A stretch of 64,000 bases of DNA from Caenorhabditis remanei (taxonomy: Eukaryota; Nematoda; Chromadorea; Rhabditida; Rhabditidae). Made by a program: the position numbers and the translations under genes. This document shows, piece after piece, positions 34,234 through 46,315 of the stretch. The notes under the pieces were generated by a model. That model ran no database searches. It saw only the letters and a program-made list of their open reading frames with translations, and was not told where the DNA came from. How positions within the stretch are numbered: the first letter of the stretch is position 1; every line of letters begins with the position of its first letter. The stretch spans positions 7,562,587 through 7,626,586 of the forward strand of contig NC_071333.1 of assembly GCF_010183535.1 (NCBI RefSeq), in the 5' to 3' direction.

Positions 34234-36078
34234 TTAATGATGTTGATCTGGTCTCTCGTTTCGGGCAGCAGCTGGTCTTTGAGTCGGGAACACCGTAGCC
34301 AAAATTGGTGCAACCGTAGCGTGTGGGTGCTCGTTGATGGTTGAGTTAGCACCCGAATTGCTGGTTCCGGCACGGTTAGCTGTTGGTTGAACAACGACAG
34401 TTGGCGGAGATCCTCCATGAGCGCGTCTCTCTGCAAGTGGACGGATTGGGTGTTCATCCATGCTGTTGTCATGGCTCAAAGCAGCAAGACGCCAAGCGAG
34501 AGTTCTGAAAACAGGTAAATTAGAAAATTGAAAAAGAAAGAATGATTTACCCATCGGAACGGATAGCCTCCACACGAATCGCCTCAAACATAGCTTCCAT
34601 TTTCGACATTCTCTGGTTGACTGAAATTTCATCAGTATGAATTGGAAATTTTGGAAATTAATTTCAACTTACGTTTTTTGACTTCAGCTTCAGTGGCAAG
34701 AGCACGTCTCTTCTCTTGGTTGCAGAGGCCAACAAGCTTCTTATTCTCGATTTGTAAGTGGGTCGCCTCATTCATTTGTTGACGAGAACTTGATGGTGGT
34801 GGTTGCTCGAAGTTTCTGACGATTGGAGAGTGAGCAGTCACTGCGGAGGGATTTAGCTCTCTGAAGTTACGAGAAAATTGTACATGAATCTAATAGCGAG
34901 ATATTAAACATACTTTTTTTGTGCAGCAGCAGCATGAAGTGCAACTTCAACAGTATCGTCAAAATCGACGAATCCATTGACATAGGCCGTCTCGAGGGTC
35001 TGCTGGAGTTTGCGTTTTTCCTCGTTCATCTGGCTCATTCTCTTTCCGAGAGTATTGATTAGAAGCTCTTGCTCCTGTTCCAAAGCAGACTCGTGGTCTA
35101 CCTTCTCAGCACGCAAGCGCATCAATTCCTCTTGATAGCTTTTTTCGGCGCGACTGCAATAGGTACGGAGACGTTCAATCTCCGCTTGCTTGTCAGCCAT
35201 CAATTTCTCTGCCGCCTCGTCTCCATGAACATCCGGAATTTTGGCGACGTTGGCCATGAGTGACTTCGTCAGAGACTCCTCGTCCTTCTGATACTTCTTC
35301 ACGAGGTAATCCTTGTCTTGGTTCAACTGTTGGATCTTCTTGAGAAGTGAGTTTGAAATGTATTCCTCCTCTTGTTCGGCCTTAGTGAACATCTGGACAG
35401 CGGCAATTCGGAGTTGCTTGTTTGCTTCAAGAAGTTCTTTGTTCTCGCGTTTGCGTAAAGCGTTGACATGCTGAAAACGTAGAAATTTTAAATATTTTCT
35501 GGCTAAAAAACTTACTTTTTGGCGGTAGAAGCGATACATCAAATCGAGCATCTCGTATGGCAGTTCCTTGCGTAGTTTTCGGTGATTTTCCGGAAGTGGA
35601 GTTGTCTGATGCACTCGATAGACCGTTCCGTTGTGGGGCGCCGGCTCAAACCACGTTGGTTGCTCGGTGATCAAGAACTGGTAGAACTCCGGGTATCTCG
35701 AGTGAATGTCCCTATCGGCAATCATGTCACCGACGCAGACGTTCATCATGATTGTACGGTTCCCCTCGAAGTCCTCCGGATCGATGATCTCGGCCTCTGA
35801 GTTGCGCGACGAAAACATCGAAACACTTGCTCCGATCGATGAACCAGGGCTAAAATTAAGACATTTTAATTGTTTTTTGTTGAAAAGGGACGAAAAAAAC
35901 CTTGGAGCAAACGGCTCGTGTCCACTGGAGTGACTGCGATGAACAGAGAACGAGGATTCACCTGAAAACAAAACAATTATTGATTTTTGTCGATGGCAAT
36001 ATGATTAATATCACCTCTGATCGACGGATCGATGTGTAATGCCTCATTTTTGCCGGTAGAACGTCTTGAATGATCCAT
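34234..36078 (-). CDS. CCDC6-like coiled-coil protein with extra N-terminal domain
   Basis: Seven exons (36078-36015, 35961-35901, 35849-35516, 35470-34914, 34860-34673, 34620-34551, 34504-34234) give 514 residues. A Ser-rich N-terminus is followed by a domain at about residues 58-150 (MMNVCVGDMIADRDIHSRYP ... ELPYEMLDLMYRFYRQ) that is unknown to me. A coiled coil then matches human CCDC6: AEQEEEYISNSLLKKIQQLN, KYQKDEESLTKSL and SALEQEQELLINTLGKRM. The C-terminus is Pro/Ala/Thr-rich and disordered. CCDC6 is a phosphoprotein acting in checkpoint control and phosphatase/FBXW7 regulation in mammals; the worm role is unknown. The N-terminal domain reappears at 46.3-48.2 kb without the CCDC6-type coil. 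Start chosen at the first ATG, with an RxxS-rich beginning (MDHSRRSTGK). Confidence 0.82.
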
Positions 36079-39069
36079 TATACGGTTTCTATACTGAAAA
36101 TTGATAAAATATGCGAAGGAAACTAACGAATTGGGCTAAAACACGAAGAAAAATGAGGAATAGAACGACTGTTCATTGGCATGTGTTCGAAAAAAAAGAG
36201 GGAGAGGAGTGTTCACTGGAGCGCGTTTGCACACCCCGCTGCCGGCCGCCATCAAGAAAGAAAAAGAAGGGAGAAGAAAGCTGTGTCGTTGGTTTCTCGC
36301 TGTCCTTTTTGCAGTACTTTTTTGCGAACGAATTCATGGGAAATGTAAGAAAAACTGCTGCATGTGACCACGAAACAAAAAAATCAATGGAATGATTGAG
36401 AAGTATAGCGAGAAAGGGGTTTAGTAATTGAACAAAGAAATGATTTTGCTTATCAAGCCATCATTGTCCACCAAATGAAATTGTTTTCGTCTGAGTTTTT
36501 TTTCAACGAAATGTTTTACTTTTTTCTTATGGTTTTTCTGGGTATTTTCAAATTGGGAAAACAAAAACTTTGATATAACGGACATACACTGTGATTAGTT
36601 TACTCGCGAAATTTTTTTTTTCATTTTGAATTTCATAGAAACAGGGAAACAATGACAAATAAGGATAATGAAAAACGCAAATGAAGGCAATAAGAAGGCG
36701 AGATTGGCAGTACCCTTTGGCCACGTAGGAGGATGTGTGATGAGTATGCACACTCATGAATAAAAAAACACTCAATGCACTCACACAATTTCACTCAAAT
36801 GGAGAACAGACAAAGTGTTCTATTTTCCACTAACAAAATGTGGAAGAGGTGGAAGAATAAAGGACAGGTCAGTTGACTGATGAGTAATCAAAAGAGTTTA
36901 GGTGTAAAGTGTTTGCACAGTCTGTTTAGAAATGAACTAGTTGTCATGTTCCACAACTTTTGAGATGATATCATGATATTGGGTCGACTTACTGCTTTAC
37001 TTGTACCAGAACATTTTCCATTGTTACTCATCGTTCTTGGATAAAAGCCGAAGAAGAATATATATGCTGCAAAAAAAAACGTTGTGGGTGTTCCAAAAAA
37101 CGGGAGAAAGAGTAAAAAAGAGAAACTCGTCATTGTGCCACCAAGCGAGAGAAGGGAAATGAAAAAAAGGGCATTTTTAGTGGGAAAGGGATGAAAAAGA
37201 GCGATTGACGGCGTCGAGATGAGCAGCTCCATGCAATGGAAATTGAACGCTTTGAGCTTTCGTTTTTGGTGAGGATTGGATAATTGGCATTTGGCAGAAG
37301 CGGTGTATTTTTTGGGTTTGTGAGAAGACGGGAAACAACATTTGCAGTGGAAAGAAGAGGTGCTATGTTTTTAAGGAGGGTATTTATACTGAAGAGAGTC
37401 TGAGAGCACCTGCTGTTTGAGGATAAGCAAGATTTAGAGTAGCAGTTATTAGAAAAATGAGATGCACTATAGATCTACTAAACATCTGAAAATAGCTCGA
37501 ATGACGATTCTCTCAACATGACTTCAATTTTTGTATGAACTACTATATATGGAAAAAAAACACACAAAAGTTATACAGAACGTCGGTCAATTTGTTAAGT
37601 ACCAACGGTCACATGCACTTCATAAGTTTCCAAGAAAAAATTATAGGGTGAAAAACTGGAGATTAGAGAGAAGTGTCACATGATATTAAGTTTTCTAAAC
37701 TGTTCTTTTGAAAATAGTACATGTTTTCAAGATGGTATCTCTCCAAAAATCTTCTTCTCCCTTTTTTGAACACTCGTTTTTTGCAGTATACCGAGAAAGG
37801 AAAGTGAAAGGGATGGTAAAAAAAATAAGGCACTTGGGAATTTCGTTTCTGTTGTTTTGTATTCCTCTCTTTTTTTAGGGATCCTATCTTCTATCTTATC
37901 ATATCAAACAAAATGAAAGAGATAGTGAAACGGTATAAAGAACAAAAGTTCAAAAAAAGGACGGTTTGGACAGCCGCACGTACACAAAGGGCAAACATGA
38001 TATGGCAGATTGAAAACACTTAGTTGGCGGTTTGCAAATGAGAAAAAATTGAAACCGGATACAAATTCCAGTCAAAACGGAACACAGCCTTTTTCGATTT
38101 ATAACTTGGTTGAAGTTTATATTTGTTTGGCAAATTTTCTCGTGCATCTAGTTATTCTAAACAAAAGAGGTTCTTTTAGAAGGTTTTTGAACGTCTTTTC
38201 CCATTTGGCCAGCACAGCTCCAAATATGTGACGTAGGCATCTCCATCTTTTTTACTCTATTTAAAAACGAATGGGAAAGAGAAAAGGAAAAGAAATGAAT
38301 TTATTGGACGAATGAATGAATGAATGAATGTTGGCTTGAATAACGGATAAATGAAAAATAGAACCACAAGCCCATAGAGTTTCGGAGGTTAGAGAAAAGA
38401 CAAAAAAAAAGATTTTCAGAGTAGATAACGCATCAAAAACAAAAACTCATTTATTTTTAAAACAAAACAAAATTATTTTCCAAAAAAAAAAAACAAAGTT
38501 TAACCCAAACATAGTCATTCATGGACTATATGGTCAATGGTTATTATTGCTGTCAATGCAACGCTGAAGTGAGAGTCTTGTATGCTAATTTCTGTACAAT
38601 TCCGATCGTTAACCAGTCTCAGCTGACATCTTTGAGCTTTCTCTGATGTTAGTTCCATCAAGTGATTTCAGAGATTATTCATTTTTTGCATCCTCGTCAT
38701 CCCAATTTTTGTATTTTGCGGTCTTGCTGATTTTGAATGATAGGTAACTAACGAGTTGAACTTCTTTTTAAAAAAATATTAAAAAAGAAGAGTTTATTGT
38801 TGAATATAACGTACCACGTTGAAATTAGAAGGGTGAATATCAATAATATGGATAATAGAAAATACATTGTTTTTTGTGAACGACGAGAGGAAAGTTTAAA
38901 TAATTTTGCCAATTAACAATAAGTTATAAGAAGATAAGGGGAACATGTTGGAAGTACATCAACTCCTAGTACATTTGACAGGAATATGTGGGGAAAAGGG
39001 AGGTGGAGTCAAAAAAAGTAAGCTGTGATAAAATGTTTTGGGGATCAGTGAGGATCAAAGAATAAAAAC
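36079..39069. other. Intergenic region, 36.1-39.1 kb
   Basis: About 3 kb upstream of the CCDC6-like gene and downstream of the minus-strand membrane protein gene. The longest ORF (36888-37232 -) is Phe-rich and has no splice context. An (AATG)5 microsatellite lies at 38311-38330. No RNA gene was seen. Confidence 0.5.
38311..38330. repeat. (AATG)5 microsatellite
   Basis: Five perfect tandem copies of the tetranucleotide AATG in intergenic DNA. Confidence 0.9.
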
Positions 39070-40864
39070 TTATTCTTTATTTTTGTTATGAGGAATAGTC
39101 GCTGTTCTTTTAATGAGCTTCTTTTGAGTGATTTGTTGGCGCTTACGGTAAACAACTTTTGCGTTGACTTGATATGTCTTCTTTTTACGGTTTTGACGGA
39201 CGATCCAACAGATGATAGCAACGATGAAAAGAATCAGTGCCACTGTACCACCGAACAAGATGAAATCGACGTCGGTTGGAAGAGATTTTGAGGTACTCAA
39301 ATGGAATGTCATTGTAATGTTGACATCACGAGTGGTTCCAATCGCCAAGAGTTGAAAGCTGAAAAAAATAGTTGAAGTTGTATTGAACTTTTCATTATAG
39401 TTCACAGAGGTTAATCTCAAGTATGTATTTCCAAGAATAATGTCTTAAATTTTAGTTTTTAAATTGTAGTGGAACATAGTCTGCCGTTCACGACATCCGT
39501 ACCTCAAGTTGTCATCGGATGGAGTCGAGCAGTAGATTTGTTTGAGCACATTAAATCCATTCAGAAGCTCTTTCTCAATCAAGATTGGCTTATATGGTTG
39601 GACATCCAACTTGAAATCGTAAGCAAAACCACACTTAACCAACTGGAACACAATATCTTCTGATGACGCATATGTGAAAATGATGTGAGCACTGAGATTT
39701 GCATCAAGGGCTGAAATAGATTTACCTTGATTCAAGAGTACGCCAATTTGAAAAAAAAGTTTAAAAAAGTTCAAGATAAGCGCCGAAGTTTATATTTTTT
39801 ATTTTCGATGTTTTCAATCATCAGAAATTGCAAAGAAAATGTTTTGAAGCTATGTTCTGACTTGATAAGTGAAGCTCAATAGTCATACCTTTAGTAATGA
39901 GTGCATTCATCATCACATTAAAAAGATTTTTTGTGTTTCCATAGATTTTGACTTCTTGAGATTCGATGGGTTCTTCAATTGGCTTGGGATTGGCTTCAAT
40001 ATGGAATTTATAAATTGAAGGTTTTCTATAGCGTTGTTTGGATGAGCCCGGCTCCTTCGCGTAGAGGAAGACAGTTCTGAAAGCATGTGTATAGTGTTGC
40101 GGGGGAGATGATTTCCTAGGGACAAAAATGAGATTTAGATCATGGACATAGTTTATGAAATTCTAATGATGATTGAAGAAAATATTTTGCTTCTCCGAAA
40201 AGAACAATTTAGAATGTTGAAAATGGAGCATATGTGCAACCACGGGGCTTCTAGCGTTCCCGATTTCAGACCACTATTTTTCTCTTAACTCACGTGTTTT
40301 TGATACTGCATTTCTCCTCCAAGGTCCAAAAATATTTGATCCAAGGTTGATCAAAAATAATTCTGGCTTTCTCAATTGGCTCGATAGTCCTCCACAATGT
40401 CTTATTACAATGTTTTAAGACAAAATGGGCAGGAGCCTTACAGCTAAAATTCATTCCCAGTGGTTTTTTGCGGTGAAGAACTGAAAAAAAAGATTTTACT
40501 ACGTTCTGATGAAAGATTTTCAAGGAAAACCACTCCTTCATGAAACTGGATTCTCAGATATATATTCAAAATGATACGGTTAGGTTATCTGTCTGTTACA
40601 ATTATTCGGATATGAAGAAGGAAACTCACGATACGACATGTATTCACTAAATGTTTGATTAACGTTAGAAGTGATGACCATAGGTATGTATTCCAGAGAT
40701 TGTGTATTAGTAGTATTAGTAGTTCCAACATTTGTTCCATTGAAAAACAATACATCTTGCTCAACATTGGTATTTTTTTGGATTGGGTTGTGGACAGCAG
40801 TTGTGAAAACTATTTGAAGAGTGAGAAAAGTGACAATTAATGCCATGGTTGTTTTCTTTTTCAT
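39070..40864 (-). CDS. Secreted-domain single-pass membrane protein (paralog A)
   Basis: Exons 40864-40630, 40480-40294, 40076-39889, 39710-39503 and 39358-39070 give 368 residues with compatible phases. A signal peptide (MKKKTTMALIVTFLTLQIVF) is followed by an extracellular region with many N-x-S/T sites and Cys residues, including LVKCGFAYDFKLDVQ and KQIYCSTPSDDNLRYG at the last junction. One transmembrane helix (DFILFGGTVALILFIVAIIC) and a Lys/Arg-rich cytoplasmic tail complete it. The topology is type I. No domain family is recognised. The last three exons match the divergent gene at 44.2 kb in intron phase, and exon 4 is identical in length (208 bp), so they are duplicates. Expression may be driven from the shared 3.4-kb region between them. 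Confidence 0.72.
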
Positions 40865-41579
40865 TTCAATCGAGGTTCCCAACAAATGATCTGGAATAAA
40901 ATGTTGGAGTGAGATATGAATATAAAACAATCGAAAACAATAGAACGGAGAAAAAGAGAGAGAAATATCACAGTTACATGATTTAACTCTAGCTGCCCAA
41001 CATTTAGAACGCGTTTTTTGTATATGTTTTGATATCGGTCCTAATCACTGATTATTCTAAAATTGTCAAAAATGCAGTCTTTCTGTTTCGAACAATTGCA
41101 ATCCAACGAAGTTACAACCTATCAAGATGTTTTTTTGTCTTTCTACACAATTAAAGGTTTTCCTATATGTTTTGTTTCTTTTTAGAGTACCATTACTACC
41201 AAACCATGTGTAAGCCCGACGTCATGTACATAGGAGTCATCGGACATGCTATATCTCTGTGCAGCTATGATCAATGTTGGAGGATCAATGATGATGAGTC
41301 ATTGGTACCATGTGACTGACAAAATGTACTATAGAGTCACGAATCATTTTGGTAAAGTTGTTTCTCACAAAGAATTAGTATCGAGAGACACTTTTCTAAT
41401 CTAGGTTTTCTGAATAGATTGTGAAAGAGTTGTGAACAAACTAAGCTTTGGTTTGATCTATCAGCAAGTTTCAGTCAGAAGTGATGAAAAAAATTGCAGG
41501 CATAAACTGGAGATGATCTGAGAGAAAGCAGAAAGTCACCATTCCCAACAAGTGGAAACATCAAGAATGACTGCTTCAG

Positions 41580-43480
41580 AAACCGATGCCTTCTCAATAA
41601 ATGGGCGGAGTTTGTATAGGTAGGCGGAGCTTACAGTAAGAGAACGCAGTTTTTGCAAAGACGCCTGTTTTGCAAACTGAAAAACTGTGCTGACTAATAT
41701 TCTCGAACAACAAAATGAGAAATTTTTAAATTTCAGATAACGATTCTTATTTCAGTAATTTCAGATAACGATTCTTTTGATTTCAGATAACGATTTCTGT
41801 AACTGTTCAAATCTGTAGGGATCTTACTGTACCATGAAAAAATGTATAAAAACTCAGAAAAAATACGGATCAGAGAAAACACAGAGACCAAACGCAACAA
41901 CCATTCCCGCTTTGCTGGACTATTCCGCTTCGTTCAGAGGGCGGAGCTTCCCATAAGAAGGCGGAGTTGATGTTTGATCTATCTTTTTTTGTTTGAAACA
42001 GTGTTTCATAAGGTGTTTGGAGCGGGTCCTTTTCTATGCGAAGTGTTCAGTAAGCGATGGCTTGACAATAAAGGGGCGGAGTTTAGAAATGGACACAGCG
42101 TTTTTTTTTTCGAAATGAGCAAAAACCATCGGAGAATTAAACACTAATCGATCAAACAACATTCTATTCTCAAAATCTCATTTTTCACAGTATTATACTA
42201 TGAATATAGGAAAATAGTGCTCATTTATAGAAACTGCCGAACTTAAAAACAATGATGTCCAATGGTTTCCAATTTTCTCATATAAGAAAATCAGAGTTCA
42301 AAATTGGAGAGTTAGACACATTTCAATCAATTTAGGATCTATCAGATTTCTAGATACAGTCTTGTTTGATAAAAAATGAAAACACTCCTTTTATTCAAAA
42401 TCGCAGTTAACCAATTGCATTCAATATTGAAAGTGGAAAATGGTCATTCGCAGTTTTCTATAAAATCTCAGAATTAAAGTTTACATTTTGAGTAGACTAG
42501 AAAAACTATACGGTTTCTAGGGACAATAGTTCCGGAGCTCAGTTTGAAAACCTCTCTTAATTATCTTAACATATTTTTTCATGGCAGCAAATTGCTCCTA
42601 AATGTAAGTGGTATTTCTGGATCAAGAGGAAAAACCCTTGCAACATTAGAATGGAAAAAAAACTGAGAGAAACCATTCACAATGGACTGAACTAAAACAC
42701 GTGACTGCGTTCTCGCTTTGTTGGACTGATATGTTTCAATCAGAAGGCGTAGTTTTCAGGAAGAAGTTGATGTTTGATCATTTTCTGTTTGCTATCAGAG
42801 ACGTTATCCCGTTGGCCAATCCCGGTTCAGTGAGAAGGCGGAGCTGAGGTTTGATTCGTTTTAATTTCTGACACACAAAATTATGACTAATATTTTTTTC
42901 TTTGTTTTTTTCTTTGTTCGAAGAAACTGGATGAGATAGAAGAACATGTGAAAACTAAAAGTTGAAGAAAATGCTTTTGATTGTATTTTCAAAAGTTTTC
43001 AGAGAAGGATTATGCAAACTGAAAGAACGAATCGATATTATTCAGAGAAAATTGTTGTTCATAGTCTACAAGGTTGAACTCAAAAAACTAATAAAAATTC
43101 AAATGCATTGGTTTCAAAGTCAAATGGTGAACGTGGCAATATTCCCCTTATATTAAGATGTTCCGTTCACTGTTTTATTGAAGAGTCAGAGTTTTGTTAG
43201 AAGTTTTGTATCACTATCTGGGACTTATGAAAACATCAAAACATGTGAATGGCTCTCTCATCAATTACGGACGGAAAGCTGAATGCACATGCTTGGCGTA
43301 ATCCATTCCTAAATAATCCTAGATATCATTTCGAAGACCTTTCAATCAACTTTTGTCTGATTCTCTTATGTGTAAATAATTTCTTCAATTATTCTTCCGA
43401 AAAATTCTAAAACATTAGATAGCATAGTTTTTTTTCTAATTTTAGAGAAATACCCCTATTTCTAAGTTCCGCCCTCTTAT
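41580..43480. repeat. Field of diverged GGCGGAG-containing repeats
   Basis: GGCGGAG occurs at 41604, 41623, 41940, 41960, 42075 and 42837, with an inverted CCGCCCTC near 43.47 kb. Blocks around 41911-41982 and 42713-42779 are visibly related: both begin CGCTTTG[CT]TGGACT and end AGTTGATGTTTGATC. The flanking GAGAAA/CCATTC sequences are also shared. This suggests several decayed copies of one element of at least 70-100 bp inserted or duplicated locally. Confidence 0.6.
41731..41795 (+). repeat. Triplicated TTTCAGATAACGATT motif
   Basis: Three exact copies of TTTCAGATAACGATT start at 41731, 41759 and 41781, separated by short AT-rich spacers of 13 and 7 bases. Confidence 0.9.
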
Positions 43481-44234
43481 CGAAAATGCCTCACAAGTTT
43501 AACTCTGCTGTTCTTTTTTCTAGTCACATGGTACCAATGAGTTATGAGTATTAAACCTCAAGCATCGATCGCAGATGTACATTGATATAGCTGCAAGTCC
43601 CGTGACTTATGTTTTCCTGACACGGTAGTAGCAACAGTACTTTGAGTAAGAGACAACACAACATTTATGCAGACATATAAGAAAAAAGAGAGAGAAAATG
43701 TTGGGTAGAGAGACAGATAGGTTATACATATGTTAGATTTAGCAGATGTTCAGTATTTCTTACAAAAAGACACAATCTTGGTTTCCGTAGTTTTTTGGCA
43801 TTCTCTAATTAGAATCATTCATTAATGATTAGACACTTAACATAACGTTAGATTTCATAAAACAATCGAAATTTGAAAATTCAGTTGATTTAGGTAGATT
43901 TAACGGCAGATAGCAACTACTGTAAGAACATAGATAAATGCCTATCTTTTGGAATATGATAAATTTGTATAAGTTTGTACAGTAGTTTTGTCTCATCTGT
44001 TATACAGCATAACATACGTGACTACTAAGATCTGAATAGACGTACCCTTCTTATACAAAAAGAGTACATTTGATGACGATCGAACACATCTGACATCATC
44101 ATCTCGTACCTTGTAATTTGCTAATATCTATCTGTCAAACTTCTTTACTTGTTATGTTCTAATTGATTATTTTGCTATTCATAATAGTTCTCATTTCAGA
44201 TCAATTGTCGGCGTACTTGTACTTCGAAATTGGA

Positions 44235-45214
44235 ATGGGCACAACTCTTGTATTAACTGTGATCCTCGCTCTGTTACAAACAGTGGCGAGCACTCCGGAA
44301 TCCTCATCCAATGTCACCACTACCACTCAATTGAGCTTTACTGCAGTCGACAACAGATTCAATGCTGAAACCCTTGTTCTTAAATCAAATATGTTTTCCA
44401 ACGGCAATGAAAAGGAAGCGAAGAATGTTCAGGATTACACTATCATAAAGATGGGAGATGAAAATCAATGGCGGGGTTTTTTTTTCTAGTCTAAAGGTAT
44501 TCTCATTTTATCGTGCTTAGCGTCTCAAAACCTTTTTTCCAAAAAGCGCGAAACGTCTTAAAAATTATACAAACATTAATTCAGCCCTCAACGACAATAG
44601 CAGTTCGCTCGTTGTCCTCAGCAACTGGTCATCAGAGGCCGCTGAGTTTCGGTTGGCAAAATGTGGTTTTTTCTTCAACTACACTATCAACATTCGACCT
44701 AATACAATTTTCAATGTAGATAGAGACCTCCTCAACGCATTCAATCAGATCAAACACACTTACTGCTCAAACGGAACCGATGATGATTTGAGGTACAGAA
44801 CGATTTTTTTGTAACGGTTGTCGTGAGAATGTTGAGTGTTACAATAAAAGCATACGTGAAACATATCCTTGTGAAAACTTTAATAAAAGTCAGTGAATGA
44901 AAAAACAAACGTTATTTTTCAGCTTCCAACTTCTGGTCACTCGTCTTCCGCCTTCTGTTGACATTTTAATCCGGTTCAGTGTACTGCCCATCCCAGAAGA
45001 CATTCTTGGCTCATCCGTCATCTATTTCATCTGGTATTCTATGTCTGCGGCAATAACAGCCATTTTCTTAATCTGCTATTTTTCTTTCCTGGGCTGTGCA
45101 TACCGTCAAAACCAGAATAAGGCAACATATTACGTCAATCCAAAAACCGCTGCGACTAACTGTGCCAGTATTTTCGTTCACCCATCATCCAGAAAAAGCT
45201 TCTCAAACGCATAA
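44235..45214 (+). CDS. Secreted-domain single-pass membrane protein (paralog B, shorter)
   Basis: Exons 44235-44475, 44585-44792 and 44923-45214 give 246 residues. A signal peptide (MGTTLVLTVILALLQTVAS) is followed by an N-glycosylation-rich ectodomain sharing LAKCGFFFNYTINIRPNT, LLNAFNQIKHTYCSN and DDDLR with paralog A. A hydrophobic helix (SMSAAITAIFLICYFSFLGC) and short tail end the protein. The ATG lies 35 bases after a TTTCAG that is a likely trans-splice site. Exon phases and the 208-bp middle exon are conserved with paralog A, but the exon encoding paralog A's Cys-rich block (40294-40480) is missing. The first donor (GGG/GTTTTT) is weak, and without it the frame stops at once, so the gene may be decaying. 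Confidence 0.62.
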
Positions 45215-46315
45215 CGACCGTTTGTATCACCAATGGAAGAAAATAACCGTCTTGCTGTTTGATCGCCTTTTGTCCCTGTAAATTCATGTTCTCATGCCTT
45301 CTCCCCCTCTTCATTCCCCTTTTCCTATCATCCTTAAATTACTGTATTTTGTTTGCACCATTTTTCTAAAAGCTCGTCAATTATTCTAATATTTCCTCAT
45401 TTCCCAAAAATCACTTTACCAAAATAATACTTTGGAACATATTTTCATTACCATATGTAAATAAATTTTTCTTTTGCAGCTGATATAAAAAAGCATTTGA
45501 ATTCTGGTTGACGCGCAAACCAAGCAAGCATTTTCAACCAGTGCCTAGTGTGTTCAAAATGGGAACTTGAACTGAACAAAAAGAATGGATCTGTAACGCA
45601 TGTATTTCCGGAGGAAACGTGTTTGTGCATCACCGCAATACTACCGTAATTTTCCAAAGAAACGTCCGCCATGTTCGAAAAATTGAAGTTCCTTAAGAAA
45701 AAGGTACGGCAAGCCATGTTCATGTTCAATCAGTAAAAAGTGGAAAGTAGCCGTCAGAGTTCATTGCTGGAGACATCAAAACGAGCATCCGGTGTTTTAT
45801 TGTTTCACAGTTAGTTACATCAAATGTTTGGAAATTCTTTTTAGAAGTACATTATAAAAATTATCGCGGGGGATCTGGTTAAATTCAGAAAACTTGACAA
45901 CGTGAAGATAATTAAAAATATAAAACTTCGAAAAAGTGAAAAAAAACCAGGTGAGTAAAAAATAAGGGACTTGGAAAGAGTTTGATAGAAAATGTAAAGA
46001 GATAAGTGGTCCTGTTGAAGACTGTGTTGTGGTGGCTAAGGCAAATCTCCAGGGAAAATCCTCGCTGCGAAAGTTGCCTCGTTGATCTGTCGATTCTAAA
46101 ATTCATTGAATTATGCCTTTAAAGTTACGGCAGAAAAACATTGTGCAAAACAAAGAATTCGAAAATGATCTAAAAAACTATCAACTTATACTTTGATCCC
46201 GATTTGTTGCATGGCGCACGATTGCATTATTGTTGTAATGCGTTGCTTGCCACCTTTCTCTTCGAAGTTGGAAAACACGTGAAGCCCCGGTAAAAATCAT
46301 TTGTATGTGGAGACA
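45215..46315. other. Intergenic region, 45.2-46.3 kb
   Basis: A 1.1-kb gap. A plus-strand frame at 45512-45649 (beginning RANQASIFNQCLVCSKWELE) and the opposite-strand frame over the same bases are both open. The first looks protein-like and may be a relic, but it has no start codon or partner exon. Confidence 0.35.

Larger units (their letters stand above)
40865..44234. other. Shared upstream region of the divergent paralogs
   Basis: About 3.4 kb between two head-to-head paralogous genes. Its centre (41.5-43.5 kb) is filled with diverged dispersed repeats carrying the core GGCGGAG and a TTTCAGATAACGATT triplication. The 64-codon ORF at 42962-43156 has no motif. No other gene was found. Confidence 0.6.

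Noticed and set aside
36888..37232. A 115-codon minus-strand ORF, Phe-rich with possible membrane segments.
   Set aside because: The composition follows from poly-A/poly-T tracts, and no supporting splice or start context was found.
45448..45729. A 93-codon minus-strand ORF.
   Set aside because: The plus strand over the same bases is equally open and looks more protein-like; neither has a gene structure.
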